From Desmodus rotundus (Eukaryota; Chordata; Mammalia; Chiroptera; Phyllostomidae), in contig NC_071389.1 of assembly GCF_022682495.2 (NCBI RefSeq), positions 43,910,239-43,974,238 of the forward strand: DNA of 64,000 nt, read 5' to 3'. Shown in pieces: positions 45,541 to 57,539 of the stretch (position 1 is its first letter; the number at the start of each line of letters is the position of its first letter). Below the pieces are notes generated by a model. That model did not search any database, was not told the origin of the DNA, and was given only the letters and a program-made list of their open reading frames with translations. Made by a program: the position numbers and the translations under genes.

Positions 45541-46075
45541 CCATAACTGTAATAATAGCTAAGGTTTGCCCTGGCTGGTGTAGCTCAGTGGATTGAGCAC
45601 TGGCCTGTGAACCACAGGGTTGCTGGTTCAATTCCCAGTCAGGGCACATGCCTGGGCTGCAGGCCAGGTCCGCGGTAAGGGACATGTAAGAGACAACCAC
45701 ATATTGATGTTTCCCTCCCTCTCTTTCTTCCTCCCTTCCCTCTGTCTAAAAATAAAATAAATAAAATTTTTTAAAAAATAATAGCTCACATTTATCTAGT
45801 ACTCACTATGTCCCAGGTAGTAAATATACATGCACCATAGTACCGGGCACATATATATAAGTTTTATATATAAATACATATTTCATCCTCACAATTCCTT
45901 GATGTAGGTAGTTTTTTTTATTTTTGGTCGGTTAGTTTGTTTAATTTACTTACGGATGAGAGGTAAGTAAACAAAGGCACTGAGAAGTTAACTAATTTGC
46001 CCAAGGTAAGTGTCCAGGCCAGATTTCAAAACTGGCACTCTGACTCTAGAGCCCCTGCCCAAAACCACTACGGTG
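45541..46075 (-). mobile_element. MIR SINE, antisense, split by a VES SINE
   Basis: aataatagctcacatttatc tagtactcactatgtcccag, tcatcctcacaattccttga tgtagg, cactgagaagttaactaatt tgcccaaggtaag and cagatttcaaaactggcact ctgactctagagcccc are antisense MIR. The VES at 45569-45776 entered at its edge. Confidence 0.8.
45569..45776 (+). mobile_element. VES SINE
   Basis: Head ccctggctggtgtagctcag, B box ggttcaattcc, core catattgatg, tail aaaataaataaaattttt. The flanks share aataatagct at 45551-45560 and 45777-45786, followed by partly matching bases up to ttt, giving an imperfect target duplication. Confidence 0.94.
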
Positions 46076-46424
46076 AATGTACAATACGTATGCTCTAAAT
46101 TACCACTCTGTTCATATTTTTAAAAAGAAAATATAAAGCAAAGAATAGTAACTATATGATTTCTTCCCCTGTTCTGAGGTTCTGCACTTCTTTGGGGCCT
46201 CAAGCCATGCCTTACATACAACAGACAATCAGTAAATGCCTGTCCCACGCCAGGCTGAGCTCTAGGGCTGAGAACAGTGTTTGTGACTCTGTTCTGCACC
46301 TGTCTTAGCAACCCCTGACCACACTGCTTTTCCCTAGTATTCTAGTAGAGAGGGTGGCTCTCTTTCCGGAGTTCCAAGAAAGAAAAAGGAAGATTGGACA
46401 AAGCAGAAAGTATAAAATAGAGCA

Positions 46425-46525
46425 GAGCACTGGTCTGGGAATCAGCCCAAACACTGTTTAGTTATACAAGTTGGTTCACTCCTCTTAGAAATGAATGTTC
46501 GTATATGTCAAATGAAAAGGTTGGG
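46425..46525 (+). mobile_element. MIR SINE
   Basis: gagcactggtctgggaatca, ttggttcactcctcttagaa and aaatgaaaaggttgggttag atgag follow MIR. Confidence 0.6.
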
Positions 46526-46529
46526 TTAG

Positions 46530-46710
46530 ATGAGTGAATTTCAAACTGTGCTCAGAAAGAAGAAAGAAGGGAAGCATATGAATAGGCATGACCTCTTTGG
46601 CTTCGAAGGGAATGGCTCCCCTTAAACCTTTCTTATATATTAAGTATATAAGATTTTGTTTGAATAAAGGAACTCACGGATTTACAAAGTCTGAAGACCA
46701 CTGGATTCGA
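46530..46710. mobile_element. Possible hAT-type MITE
   Basis: Left end gtgaatttcaaactgtgctc and right end agtctgaagaccactggatt are imperfect inverted repeats in hAT style. The interior is non-coding. Confidence 0.4.
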
Positions 46711-48560
46711 TCAAATTCTTAAACACTGTCTCATTTCAAATATTCGATTGCTCTTGACTGCACAGGCACACTCCAATACATCAGACTATTTGTTCCGACC
46801 TGCTCCACAGACATTTTACTGAAGCTTGGAATTCTTTCCATCACTACAAGTCTAGACCTACCCTTTCAAAAAAAAGAAATTGATTGTTCCCCTCCACTCA
46901 TATTTATCAGTCCATTTTTTTGAAGCTCTTCTTGCCACATCCTTAAATAAGTAAATAGGATAACTGTGGTAATTGCATGACCTGCAAAGTGTACAGAAAT
47001 TCAAGGTTAATGCTCTTGGCACAAGATTTTCGCACAAACAGCAGAATTCCTCTAACCCTTTGCTGAGGCATCAGTTCAATAATAAGAGAAAATCATGCCA
47101 TTCATTGAATTACTCAAAAGAGAATTATCAGAGGGTCCCCTGATAGTCTAACTATGGCTAAACTGTATTCCAAAAAGAACTGGTCTTGAAGAAGTTGAGG
47201 AAAGGCCCTTATCAGAGACACACAGTAGAAGAACCAAATGTTTATCAACGATATAACAACCTATACATCCAAGAATTCATACAATCCTACCCCAAATATT
47301 GTGTTAATTCCTGTTTCATTTCATAATTCTGAACCTCCTTTCACATGAATGAAAAGAATTGTTACTATTAATCCTACCCATTTCCTGAAATTCCTGTCGT
47401 CAGTTTTCATTAAGGACTGTCAAATACATACATCATTTAGGGACTTTTAAATTTTATTGAAGATGTGTTACATATGGTTTAATATTTCAGTTCAGCAGTG
47501 GCAATCAGCAATAAGCATTACTCCATGAGTGGGATTAATTAAATATTCTAGCAAACACAGTGATCCAAATAGCAAAGAAAAATCCTGGGCACTGAGCCCA
47601 GATTTCCCACCCTCTCTTATGGTGTAGCTCCTCTCTCTCTCAAATAAACTAGACAACCAACAAATCTTTCATCATTATTAATGAACGTGTAGACGTGCAA
47701 TAAATGATCAAAGTCTCCCACCAAGTATTCTTTTAAATTTTTAAGTAGAAAAAAATTACACAAAATCAAATAGTCCCCCAAAAGGGTGTTTTTTAAATGA
47801 AGGAGATACATCGTGGTCAGAAATAAAAGATAATTTTACATAGTGATCAGCAGTTTTCCTCTAACTCAACTCTGTACCATTCCTCCAGTGACAAACTGGG
47901 AGATGGTGCTGTTGTATAGTCATCAGTCTGTCTTTGTTGTGTTAGGAAGGTTTATAGTATTTCTCACCTGTGTATATTACAGTGACTGTGACTCTCAGCT
48001 CCATGGAAACCAAGAGATCCAGAGCAAACTCGTGGTCTTGGTCCCCAAAAGATTACCGGTGACACTCCAACCTTGAATCCTAGCCTTAGAGCTGAATGTC
48101 TTGGTTTCCATAATCATAATCTATTTTAATGGTGAGGTGTGGGAGAAGCTCCAGGCAGCATGTTTACAGAGTGTCTTGTTCATCAAACATTCACGGCTAC
48201 TCTTCATTCTTCTCTCTGCCCCCAGCAGCAGCTACTTGCTGACCCAACGGGCTGTATGTGGCCCCATCAAAAATGACCTGCCAACAACCACTTCCTGTCA
48301 CCGAAGCTGCATTTCCAAAACACAATGCACCTTAAGACTTCTATCTTGTCGCCCTCTTAGAAAACAGATCAAATGTGTGGTTGGGAGAGAGGGATTGGAT
48401 TAAGGTGATAAAAAAGAACAAACTTCCAATTATAAGATAAATAGATATAAGCGATGTAATATACGATATGTTGATATAGCTAATCCTGCTATATGGCATG
48501 TGTGAAAGTTGTTAAGACATTAAATCCTAAGAGTTCTCATCATAAGGAAATCTTTTTTCC
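46711..48560. other. Unassigned sequence
   Basis: No gene or named repeat recognised. ORFs at 47843-48076 and 48101-48403 show no domain features. Confidence 0.4.
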
Positions 48561-48569
48561 TTTTCCTTT

Positions 48570-48892
48570 TTCTTCTTTGAATCTATACGTGATGATGAAC
48601 ACCAAAAGCAAAGGCAACAAAAGCAAAAATAAACAAAGGGGACCACATCAAACTAGAAAGCTCTACACAGCAAAGGAAACCATCAACAAAATGAAAAGGC
48701 AATCTACTGAGTGGACGAAAATATTTGCAAATCATATATCTGATAAAGGGTTAATACATGAGAAGATGGATGTTAACTGAACTTCTAGTGGTAATTGTTT
48801 CATGATATAGAACCATACATCAAATCATTATGCTGTATACCTTAAAGTTATACAATACTGTATGTCAATTATATCTCAATAAACTGGGGGGG
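48570..48892 (+). mobile_element. L1M ORF2 fragment joined to its 3' tail
   Basis: aaagcaaaggcaacaaaagc, gggaccacatcaaactagaa agc, aaatatttgcaaatcatata tctgataaagggtta are L1 ORF2. The sequence then jumps to the 3' tail (catacatcaaatcattatgc tgtataccttaaag, tatatctcaataaactgggg). The intervening ORF2 end is missing, so the copy is internally deleted. Confidence 0.85.
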
Positions 48893-49079
48893 AAGCACCG
48901 TCTTTGTTCAATGGGGTGGCTATTAATAAAGTCTTTGAAGCTAGAGCAGCTGACAAAAGAAACAAAAAGCAAAAAAGCAGCAGCAACATCACATCCATGC
49001 AGCCTTAACAGTTGTCAAAGCACAATCAAGTACATTACACGATTTTATCTTCCCAGTTAATTTGTAAGATGGTTATGAT

Positions 49080-49195
49080 CTTGAGTTACTTAACTTCCGT
49101 GAACTTGAGAATCCTCACCTTGGGTTGTTGTGAGGCTAGAACCAATAAAATAGTAAAGTACTTGGTTCACATACTCACCCAATAAATGCTGGTCA
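49080..49195 (+). mobile_element. MIR SINE
   Basis: gagttacttaacttccgtga, gggttgttgtgaggctagaa and gtaaagtacttggttcacat match the MIR 3' half. Confidence 0.6.
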
Positions 49196-49204
49196 ATTTT
49201 TAAA

Positions 49205-49275
49205 TTGTTATGATCCCTACAAATAGAGGATGCACCACTTAGAGAAAGTAACCAGCCCAAGGGCACTCCATGAAT
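49205..49275 (-). mobile_element. MIR SINE fragment, antisense
   Basis: ttagagaaagtaaccagccc aagggcactcc is the antisense MIR core, directly abutting a sense MIR. Confidence 0.5.
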
Positions 49276-49689
49276 AGATTTTACTGAGTACCTGCATAGG
49301 GCTGTAAATGTAAAAATGTGTAAGATCTCATCCTGCCTTCTCTCTAGAAGTCAGACTCCCCCTTAGTAGGAAGAAGAAATTCTAGCCCCAAGTGCTCTTT
49401 TTACTCTATTCTGAGGCAAATCCAAAGAGGAACAGCTAAACTGAGACCCACATCAACTGTTTCTTAGATGAAAAACTTTCTTACTATGCAGATTTTTTTC
49501 ACTGTAGTTAAGGGAACTCAAACTCAATATGCTCTCCTCAACATAGCTCCCCTCGGAGTTAGGAAATCCTTAGTAGTAAGATTTTCCTCCTCTGAATGGA
49601 GAATTCCTTGCTTTCTATAATGTAGTACAGTTGAATAAAAATACTTTAATCTAATCTAACTAGCTAACCTATTCTTCCCTAAACCCTGC

Positions 49690-49765
49690 CAGGTAGGAAT
49701 TACTGAAATTATTTTACAGAGAAGGAAAGTGAGACACAGCTGTGAGTATCATAATCCAGACTAGA
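49690..49765 (-). mobile_element. MIR SINE fragment, antisense
   Basis: attattttacagagaaggaa agtgagacacagc is the antisense MIR core. Confidence 0.6.
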
Positions 49766-50288
49766 ACTAGATCAATAGCTTCACACCAGTTTCATTACGA
49801 GTTTAAAGCTTGCCCACTAAACTACACTGAATCTATACAAAAACATTTTTGTACTCTTACCTAGATGTCCTTCTATTTTTTCTGAGTTCCTGTGACGTAC
49901 TCGAATTCTCCTAGGGGTCTAATACTGAACCTTGTATTTGAGAGATTCCCTCAGGTAATATATTTATTCAATAACCCATGCAACATAATATAATATCACC
50001 CTTTCAAGTATGGCTATGACTTTTACACAGACTAGATCCATAAAGAGAGATGAAGAATGATACTTTGCATTTGTTTAGCAGTCTCTCAAAGTGCTTTCAT
50101 ATATATTATTCAGAGAGGGAGAATGAAATTTGAATTTAGGAGTAGAAAGGATGTTAAAGATTCTCAAATCCAGTGTTTCTTAACCTTCTTTGGGTCACTT
50201 GCCCATTTGAGAATCTGACAAAAGCTACAGATCTCATACCCAGAAAAATGTACATTTACACACATAAACAAAATTTTGCATAGTTTCA

Positions 50289-50861
50289 TTGAACCTAAAG
50301 AAATAAAAACAAACTAAGCAAACAACTAGAACAGGAACAGATTCACAGAAATAGAGATCGCATGGAGGGGTATCAGCAGGGAGGGGGCAGGAAGAGAATG
50401 GGAGAAAAGATACAGGGAATAAGAACCAAAAATCAGCCCTGGCTGGCGTAGCTCAGTGGATTGAACACTGGTTTGCAAACCAAGGGGTCACTGGTTCAAT
50501 TCCCAGTTTAAGGCACATGCCTGGGTTGCAGGCCAGGTCCGCAGTTGGGGGCACATGAGAGGCAACCACACATTGATATTTCCCTCTCTTTCTCCTTCCC
50601 TTCCCTTCTCTCTAAAAATAAATAAATAAAATCTTTCTAAAAAATTTTTAAAAAAGGAAGCAAAAATGATAGGTACAAAATACACAAGGGGAGTTAAGAA
50701 TAGTATGGGAAATGGAGAAGCCAAAGAACTTATATGTGTGACCCATGGACATTAACTAAGGTGAGGGAATGATGGTAGGGAGCACAAGGAAGAGGGGAAT
50801 AAAGGGGAGGAAAAAATGGGACAACTGTAATAGCACATTCAATAAAATATATTTTTAAAAA
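50289..50861 (+). mobile_element. L1 3'UTR insertion, itself carrying a VES
   Basis: Bounded by perfect 14-bp target duplications tttgcatagtttca at 50275-50288 and 50862-50875. Content: aaataaaaacaaactaagca aacaactag, a purine-rich leader, then after the VES aatagtatgggaaatggaga agcc, tgtgacccatggacattaac and gggacaactgtaatagcaca ttcaataaaatatattttta. It is a heavily 5'-truncated L1 with no coding sequence. Confidence 0.85.
50437..50655 (+). mobile_element. VES SINE inside the L1
   Basis: Head ccctggctggcgtagctcag, B box ggttcaattcc, tail aaataaataaaatctttcta. Flanking aagaaccaaaaat and aaggaagcaaaaat are an imperfect target duplication. It is the innermost layer of this nest. Confidence 0.93.
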
Positions 50862-50920
50862 TTTGCATAGTTTCAAGGGAGTTCTGGGATCACCCACAGA
50901 TTAAGAACTGCTCTAATTTG

Positions 50921-51122
50921 CCCTGGCTGGCGTGGCTCAGTGGATTGAGTGCCGGCCTGTGAACCAAACGGTTGCTGGTTCAATTCCCAGTCAGGGCACA
51001 TGCCTGAGTTACAGGCCAGGTACCCTGTGTGGGGCATACAAGAGGCAACCTCACATTGATGTTTCTCTCTCTCTTTCTCCTTCCCTTCCCCCTCTCTAAA
51101 AATAAATAAATAAAATTTTTTA
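50921..51122 (+). mobile_element. VES SINE
   Basis: Head ccctggctggcgtggctcag, B box ggttcaattcc, core cacattgatg, tail aaataaataaaatttttta. It abuts the right terminus of the hAT MITE. No clear target duplication. Confidence 0.93.
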
Positions 51123-51124
51123 GG

Positions 51125-54100
51125 AAATTATATAAAACAATCTATGTTGTTAAAATAATGATTCTGATTAATTTTATTCTAGTTTACACATTTTTCCATA
51201 GCAATAAATATATCTAAAATATTTATTAGGAGGAAAATATATATGTATAAAATATTTAGATATGCCAAGTATATTATAACATTTATGATGAATGTTAAAT
51301 TTTTGCAAGAAAATGACTATTATTAACATTTAATTTACCTTCACTTAGGAACAGGCTAACTTGCTACACTCGAGATTCCCATTCCTGAAGAACAGTCTTT
51401 ATTTGTAAGTCAAAAGCTTCTAGAATATATGCTAGAGTCCTGAGCATTTTGGTATTTAGGGAAAAAAATCAAAGATGCTATGTTTTGGCTTTGTTTATTT
51501 ATGCTGGCTTTAATAGACTACAAGGCTGAATTTGACTGTTTTGTTATCATAGTTTTTCTGTGATAACTGGATAGATGAAGAATTTTCTACCAAACAAATG
51601 CTTAATAAGGCAATAAACCTGTTGAAGGAGTAAATTAGCAGGCAGGTTATGCTGTTAGGATATGTACACTACAGAAAAGGCACTGTACTTTCCTACCTCG
51701 TGATTAGGTTTATATTGCAATATGACTCATAAGACTCACTTGTACTGAATAAAAATTTAGGCAATTAGTGATCTTATTTCTCAGGAAGAACTGCTTGCTA
51801 TCATATATTAACACAGATCTCACTCAATTAAAATTGCTCACAGTCAGCAAAAATAATTTCTGCACTGTAATGAAATAATGAAATAATTATATGCAAGGGA
51901 GGACTTGTGATCTTTTTAATTATTCTATTCTTCATTTTTAAAAGGGCTATTTGAAAACGTACTCTTATAATTGATTGCTATAAATCAGTCAAACGCATTC
52001 TAAGGATCATAAATATTCTAACTTTTAAAAGACAAAGAAATGCTAAATATTCAATGGAATACTTCAATACTCAGAAAATCTAATCTGGGGGTAAAGGAGA
52101 GACTGCTCTTTGGAAAATAAAAAAGTAAATTTGTTGTCCTGTGAAAAATGAAATATCATGAATGTCAGTAACAGAAATGGAATTAACGAGAGATCTTTTT
52201 ATTGTTTTTTAAGGTCATTAGGCTGTGAATTCTATAATTATGGAAATTGTCAGTCCGGTTCTGTAAGAATGTTTGCTCCCATCCATAAGGTAGTGGAATG
52301 TTCAATCAGTCTCTCTCGTGGGAAAGTTAGGTCATAACTGTAAGTGTACCAGCAAAATTGAATTAAGCAAAGAGATTTCATTAGTATTTATAGCCAGAAG
52401 GCATCTGTAAAAGTACAGGGCAAAGAAGTTATGTGGAAGTCAAAGGAGGAAAAAAAAATGGGTTTCTAGTGACAAAGGCGAATCTGAAAGAGATATAAGT
52501 GTATAATGAATAAGAGCTATTGAACGCTACTGCAAAGAGGGAGTAGCAAAGATGTCAAATATTGATTTTCTTGTGTATGCCTTTGTACTACATATGTAAT
52601 TGTTTGGGTTTGCTGTCTTCATGGTGCAACAATGTTTGTAGTCGAAGGTTAAAAAGCTTTATGTGAAATAAACTAAAAACTGAGAAACATGTTGGAGAAT
52701 TATAATAATTCTTCACTCAGCATTTCACTAAGAGGTTTCTATATTTTCTTGCAAAAGAACATTTTAATGAAGAAAAATGTATATTTTTCAGGCAGAATAT
52801 AAGATATTATTGTGTTATTGAAAATTATTTGATTGACTTTCAGCATCAACTATTTTAAATCAAACTAGGTTTCCCACTTCCTTATTTTATTGAATGGGTA
52901 CCCTTGAACCACACTTTATTTGTTCAGTGAGATTATAATGAATCTAATTAAAGCTGTTGATAATTAAAATCTGATGTTACTCTTTTAAAAGAAATACCTC
53001 CAGTAATATTTTTTCACTACTAAAACTCCAGAAAGATAACTTCTGTATTTTAAAGTCTATATAAGCATATATATTTAATAACAAATAGCAAACTCAAGTA
53101 ATCAAAAACATAATCAAGTTAATATGGTCACTGGATAAAATACTTTTTAAAAGGTTTTCAGAGATTATTTTGCCCTTGAATTTTAAAATCTTAACAAAGA
53201 ATTTAAGCTATCAAATGCTCTTTTTTAATAATAGACTCCCTTGTTTATTTTATCTAATTTTATTTTATTATTTATTAAGATCTTGAGTCATTAATGTTAC
53301 TTTATTTTTGTTCCTACCTTAGGAAGTTTTAAAACAACAGCAAAACTCTCCAGGTGAATTTTATTGGACTTAAAACCACAGTGACCACAAACTGAAAAAA
53401 AGAAAAAGAAAAATGAGATATTTTAAGCATTAGAGGCGGACAGCGGTACAAATAAAAGGAACAGTGTAACACACGGCAGAAGCGTATCATTTTACCAGTG
53501 CAGAAAATGCTAGACAGGAAATCTACAGAGGAAAATTTCTGCAGCACAAATAAGTTTCAGTGTTTATTTTCAATGTCTCACTTTTAACGTTACTAAATAT
53601 TTAACAGCAAAATAAGAGTGACAACGTTGAGTATATATGTAATCCAATATATTTTTTTGCCAGTGTTTTGGAAGCATGTAGGACGAAAAGAAGATAATCC
53701 AACAGTAACGGCAGCTCCTCTCCAGGGTAAATACTTGTCAGGAGCAAAACGTAATTCAATTGCACTCTTCTTTTCTGAAAAGGTTGCTTGTGGAATATCC
53801 ATCATAAAGTCATTTCTGTTTCTTAAGAGCTATTAGTGCCTGGCTCCTTGGCTTCATTAAGACACTCTTTCTCAATATATTCTTTTATTTTAGACTTCTC
53901 AGCCACACGGTGCACATTGCAATTTCTCGGCTCCTAAGGGAGAAGTCAGCCACGCCCCTCAATGACTGGCATGCAAGGACAGGAGAGCCCTGGAGAGCAA
54001 GCGGCGGGATGCGTTGGCACTAAGGCGGAAGCATTTCTTAAACCCCCGAGGTTAAAAGGTGTTTGGCAAAGCGTCCCAGGCAGAGTGCTACATCATTTAG

Positions 54101-54760
54101 CTGACACTAACATTACCGAACTCCTCATTAGGAGGGCATTGGTCTCCCGGCCCGTTAATCTCCCCCAGTGTTCTGGTGGAGCTAAAGAAGCCACAAGTTT
54201 TGAGAATCCCTGCTGCCAGACCTCAATGTTGCCTAAGCAAGCATTAAGAGATTATGGTAATAATAGGTGCGCTTACACCAAATAAAAGGTTTCATTAATC
54301 AAGCCATATTGAGATAAACCTGTCACTGGACAGAGGAGACCAGAAATCAAATGCTGTGAAAGTTCTGACAGATTGTTAAATAGAAACCCTTTAACACAGA
54401 ATTTAATTTACTGTGATATTATAGATATTTATGCATCAATAGGCAAGTGCAGATTGAGTTCAGAGGTCAGCTCTGGTATTTGAAAAATAAAAGCACAGGA
54501 TGAAACAAAAGGTGACAGTTACCTTTGTCTGGAATTAGGGCTCATTAGACTACATGGGAAGGTTCTAACTGGATTCGAGAAGAGAAGGGGAGCAGGCGTT
54601 CGATGTGGTGTGCAGTACTGGATAACAGGCAGATCCAGTTCAGGGATCTTCATTCTGTTAAAGGCTTGTCCACAAACTTAAAAAAAGGAAAACCCAAGGA
54701 CCGTTGGTGTCTGTGGTGGTCCTCTCTCACACCACAGTGGATGGACATTTTCTCTTTGTG
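51125..54760. other. Repeat-poor block, no gene recognised
   Basis: About 3.6 kb without any repeat I can identify, in a window where most intervals of this size hold several. It is AT-rich with a GC-richer portion at 53,920-54,250 containing several CpGs. Short ORFs at 53593-53836 (both strands) and 53962-54285 have no motif and opposite-strand overlap, so coding is not supported. Possible unique or conserved regulatory DNA; this is inference from repeat absence only. Confidence 0.45.
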
Positions 54761-54764
54761 GCAT

Positions 54765-54955
54765 TATGGTTAGGAGTGCTGGACATGGACGTCAGACGAA
54801 CTTGAGTTCAAATCTCAGCTGTGAAACTTACTGGCTGTAGAGTCTGAATTCTCGTCAGAACAGCAGGGGTACTCCTAGGACTACCTCGCAGGGCTATTGA
54901 GGGTTGAGATCAAGTTGGCAAAGTTAGCACGGTGATTAGCAGTACCCAAGAAACC
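54765..54955 (+). mobile_element. MIR SINE
   Basis: tatggttaggagtgctggac atgg, cttgagttcaaatctcagct gtgaaacttactggctgta, gactacctcgcagggctatt gagg and gttagcacggtgattagcag match MIR almost end to end. Confidence 0.9.
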
Positions 54956-54959
54956 ATAG

Positions 54960-55672
54960 TTATTCACTCTTACTCCTTTCTTTCTCTCCCTTTGCTTCTT
55001 TCAGTCCCTTTCTTCTTGCCTTTTGCCTCCTCTTCCTTAAATTTTCTTTTACCGCTGATTATCTCACCGCTCCAACCACCAGCACCAGCACTACCTCCAG
55101 GCATCAGGTAGCCTCTGGATTGAAGGGCCTGCTGACCTTTGGTTTGTGGGCAGAGCTCAAAAGGACGTTATGAAAGGTCTGTTCATTCATGTTGACTCAT
55201 TCATGAAAGACTGTTGAGAGTTCCCTTGGTTCTATAATGTCTGCAACTTGCTTGTTCAAACTGATAGAATTAAGTTGCAGATTCTACCAAATTGATCTAC
55301 AGATGCAATCTCTCCTCTTTTAAAATCAGCACTTTGCCACAAATTTTGTATCCACTAGTACCTAGAAATATGTGGCAAATTACTAAGAAATTTTTTTAAA
55401 GAATCCCACACCCCAAATGTTTTCTTCTTACAGTTTGACATTATGTATATGTTCGCCTCCTACTTCATGTCTCCAATACTTTTATATGCGTCCTGAGTTC
55501 TGTTTTGTATTTTAATGTTTCTTTCTTTCTAGTGTCTTTGTCCCATTCCATTTATTCTGGTTGAAAGAAAAAAAGTCCTTAAAATTTTTAAAATTATTTT
55601 TTGATGAGTAATGGTTGTAGAAAGGGTCTCTGTAGAAAACCCAAAAGCACCATACCAATATATGAAAGATTG
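54960..55672. other. Unassigned sequence
   Basis: A pyrimidine-rich stretch lies at 54965-55060. A short phrase at 55290-55310 (aaattgatctacagatgcaa) resembles L1 ORF2 but is too short to call. No gene seen. Confidence 0.4.
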
Positions 55673-55868
55673 CCCTGGTTGGTGTGGCTCAGTTGGGTGG
55701 AGTGTCGTCCTGTGAACTGAAGGGTCACAGGTTCGATTCCTGGTCAGGGCACATGCTTGGGTTGCAGTTCATTCCCCAGCTGGGGTGCGTGCAAGAGGCA
55801 ACTGATCCATGTTTCTCTCTTACATCGATGTTTCTCTCCCCCCCTTCCCTTCTCTCTAAAATCAATAA
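55673..55868 (+). mobile_element. VES SINE (older subfamily)
   Basis: Head ccctggttggtgtggctcag, then ttgggtggagtgtcg, B box ggttcgattcc, and acatcgatgtttctctccc. The ttgggtggagtg and catcgatg blocks separate it from the ggattgagcactgg/cattgatg copies. It ends ctctctaaaatcaataa. Confidence 0.93.
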
Positions 55869-56134
55869 GCATGTCCTCAGATGAGGATAAAACAGAAAAT
55901 AAGAAAGATAATATGCAGGCAGCATACAATCGTGTTCCTGCCACTCCCCCATGTCTAGAAAACAGCCAAGACAAATTCAAAATGCTACAAAGCAGCTGTA
56001 TGTCTTTGAGAAAGTCACTTGTTCTCCCTGAGCTAGGTGCACCCCCTCTATATGCTACGTATATTCCCTGTGAATACCTGTGAATACCTGTGAGTACCTG
56101 TGTCAGAACTCCTCCCACATTATTGAAATTATCT

Positions 56135-56240
56135 GCCCTACCACTAACCTATAAACTACTCACAGGCAGAGATATCTTATTTATCTTTGTATCCTCTGGC
56201 CAGCAGCAGTGCTCTTGACAAATGTTTGCAGAATTGATCA
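56135..56240 (+). mobile_element. LINE L2 3' end
   Basis: ctcacaggcagagatatctt atttatctttgtatcctctg and cttgacaaatgtttgcagaa fit the L2 3' terminus. Confidence 0.6.
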
Positions 56241-56741
56241 AAAGTACTCATATCGAGGCCTGAGTTAAATGACCCATTGAAATCCCCTTCACGTTTATTA
56301 ATTGAAAGTGGCATAATTGACCTGTGTGTAAAGATAAAATGACTCTGACAGCTTGAAATGATTTAATACCAAACAACAACTCTCACAAAACTTCTCTTTA
56401 AATGAAAGTCTATTCAAACTGGAATTCTCAATTCTCTCATTTGAATTTGTTGGTGTCATTTTCGACTTACTCTCCACTTGTATTTTAATGGAGTCATATT
56501 CAACGAAAAATGGAAAAGAAAAGAAATATGTTTTCATTCTTAGCCACCACCACTCCCTCCAATAAATAAATCATTTAATTCTTATGTTCTCAGTTTCCTG
56601 TTTGATAAAATGGAAATACTGACTACAGGCCAAATATAGATACAGTGTCTATTTCCAAGGACAAAATCTCATAATAAAAACATCTACATTTTTATTAGGA
56701 TTGCTTTTAAATTGAGAATACTCAGTTTTTGTCTTGTCAAT

Positions 56742-57292
56742 TGTATTAGTTATCTTTTGCTGTGTAACAAACTACCCCCCAAATTTAGCAGCTAGGAACA
56801 AAAAGCGTTACTTCACAGCCTCTGGGGTCAGGAATCTGAATGTGTCTCGGCTGCGTGGTTCTGGCTCAGGGTCTCTTGGGAGGCTGCAGTCAAGCAATCA
56901 GCTGGTGCCGCAGTCATCTGAGGGCTTGACCAGCACCGGAGAACTCATTTCCACAATGGCTCACGCAGGAGGCTATTGGCAGCAGGCCCCAGTCCCTCCC
57001 TGGCTGTTGGCAGACGGCTGCAGTTCTTTGCCATGTGGGCCCTCATAGAGCTCTCTGAGTGTCCTCAGGGCCTGACGGCTGGCTTCCCCAGAGTGAGGGA
57101 TGCATGGGGTGCAAAGCAGAAGCCACAGCGTCTTCTGTGAGGAAACCTCAGAAGTGGCACGCCCTTATTTCTGTCATATTCTGTTGGTCACACAGACCAA
57201 CTCTGATACAATTTGGGAGGGGCTATACAAGGCCAAAATTACCAGGAGACAAAGGAAGCAATAGGGACCATCTTGGAAGCCTGACTACCACA
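56742..57292 (+). mobile_element. LTR-like element with 5-bp target duplication
   Basis: TG...CA bounded, 551 bp: tgtattagttatcttttgct gtgtaacaaactacc, ggtcaggaatctgaatgtgt, ttctggctcagggtctcttg, gggcttgaccagcaccgg, cagaagccacagcgtcttct gtgagg, ttctgttggtcacacagacc aactctgatacaatttggg, accatcttggaagcctgact accaca. Flanks are tcaat (56737-56741) and ccaat (57293-57297), 4 of 5 matching, as expected for an ERVL/MaLR-type LTR. Same family as the damaged copy at 17797. I do not name the family with certainty. Confidence 0.75.
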
Positions 57293-57539
57293 CCAATAAA
57301 AACGAATATCTACATCCATGGAGCAGAGAAGCAATTAAGTTGTTTTTCAGGGGGTAGAAAGCCTGAGTCCACGTGACTTCCTCAGAACTGAGATTAAACT
57401 CTGTGCTAATCCACCTCCAATCACAATTAATTACTTAATTAATTAAGTGGATGAACTTGGGATTCTGACTCCTTTTCAAACTCCTCTGTCCTGTGGTATT
57501 TATAGCTAGAACTCTTCATTGTATCACTTATTCCATCGA

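Larger units (their letters stand above)
50175..50920. mobile_element. hAT-type MITE, split by an L1 3' end
   Basis: Left end agtgtttcttaaccttcttt gggtc and right end acagattaagaactgctct are inverted repeats. Interior phrases gagaatctgacaaaagctac, cccagaaaaatgtacattta and aaaattttgcatagtttca belong to a common mammalian hAT-Charlie MITE type. Its last 45 bp resume after the L1 at 50862. Confidence 0.7.

Noticed and set aside
53593..53836. Overlapping ORFs on both strands in the repeat-poor block
   Set aside because: About 70 codons each, no domain, and mutual antisense openness is expected by chance. Kept only as part of the block.
57433..57448. 16-bp perfect palindrome acttaattaattaagt
   Set aside because: Short and composed of AT repeats; expected at this length in AT-rich DNA.
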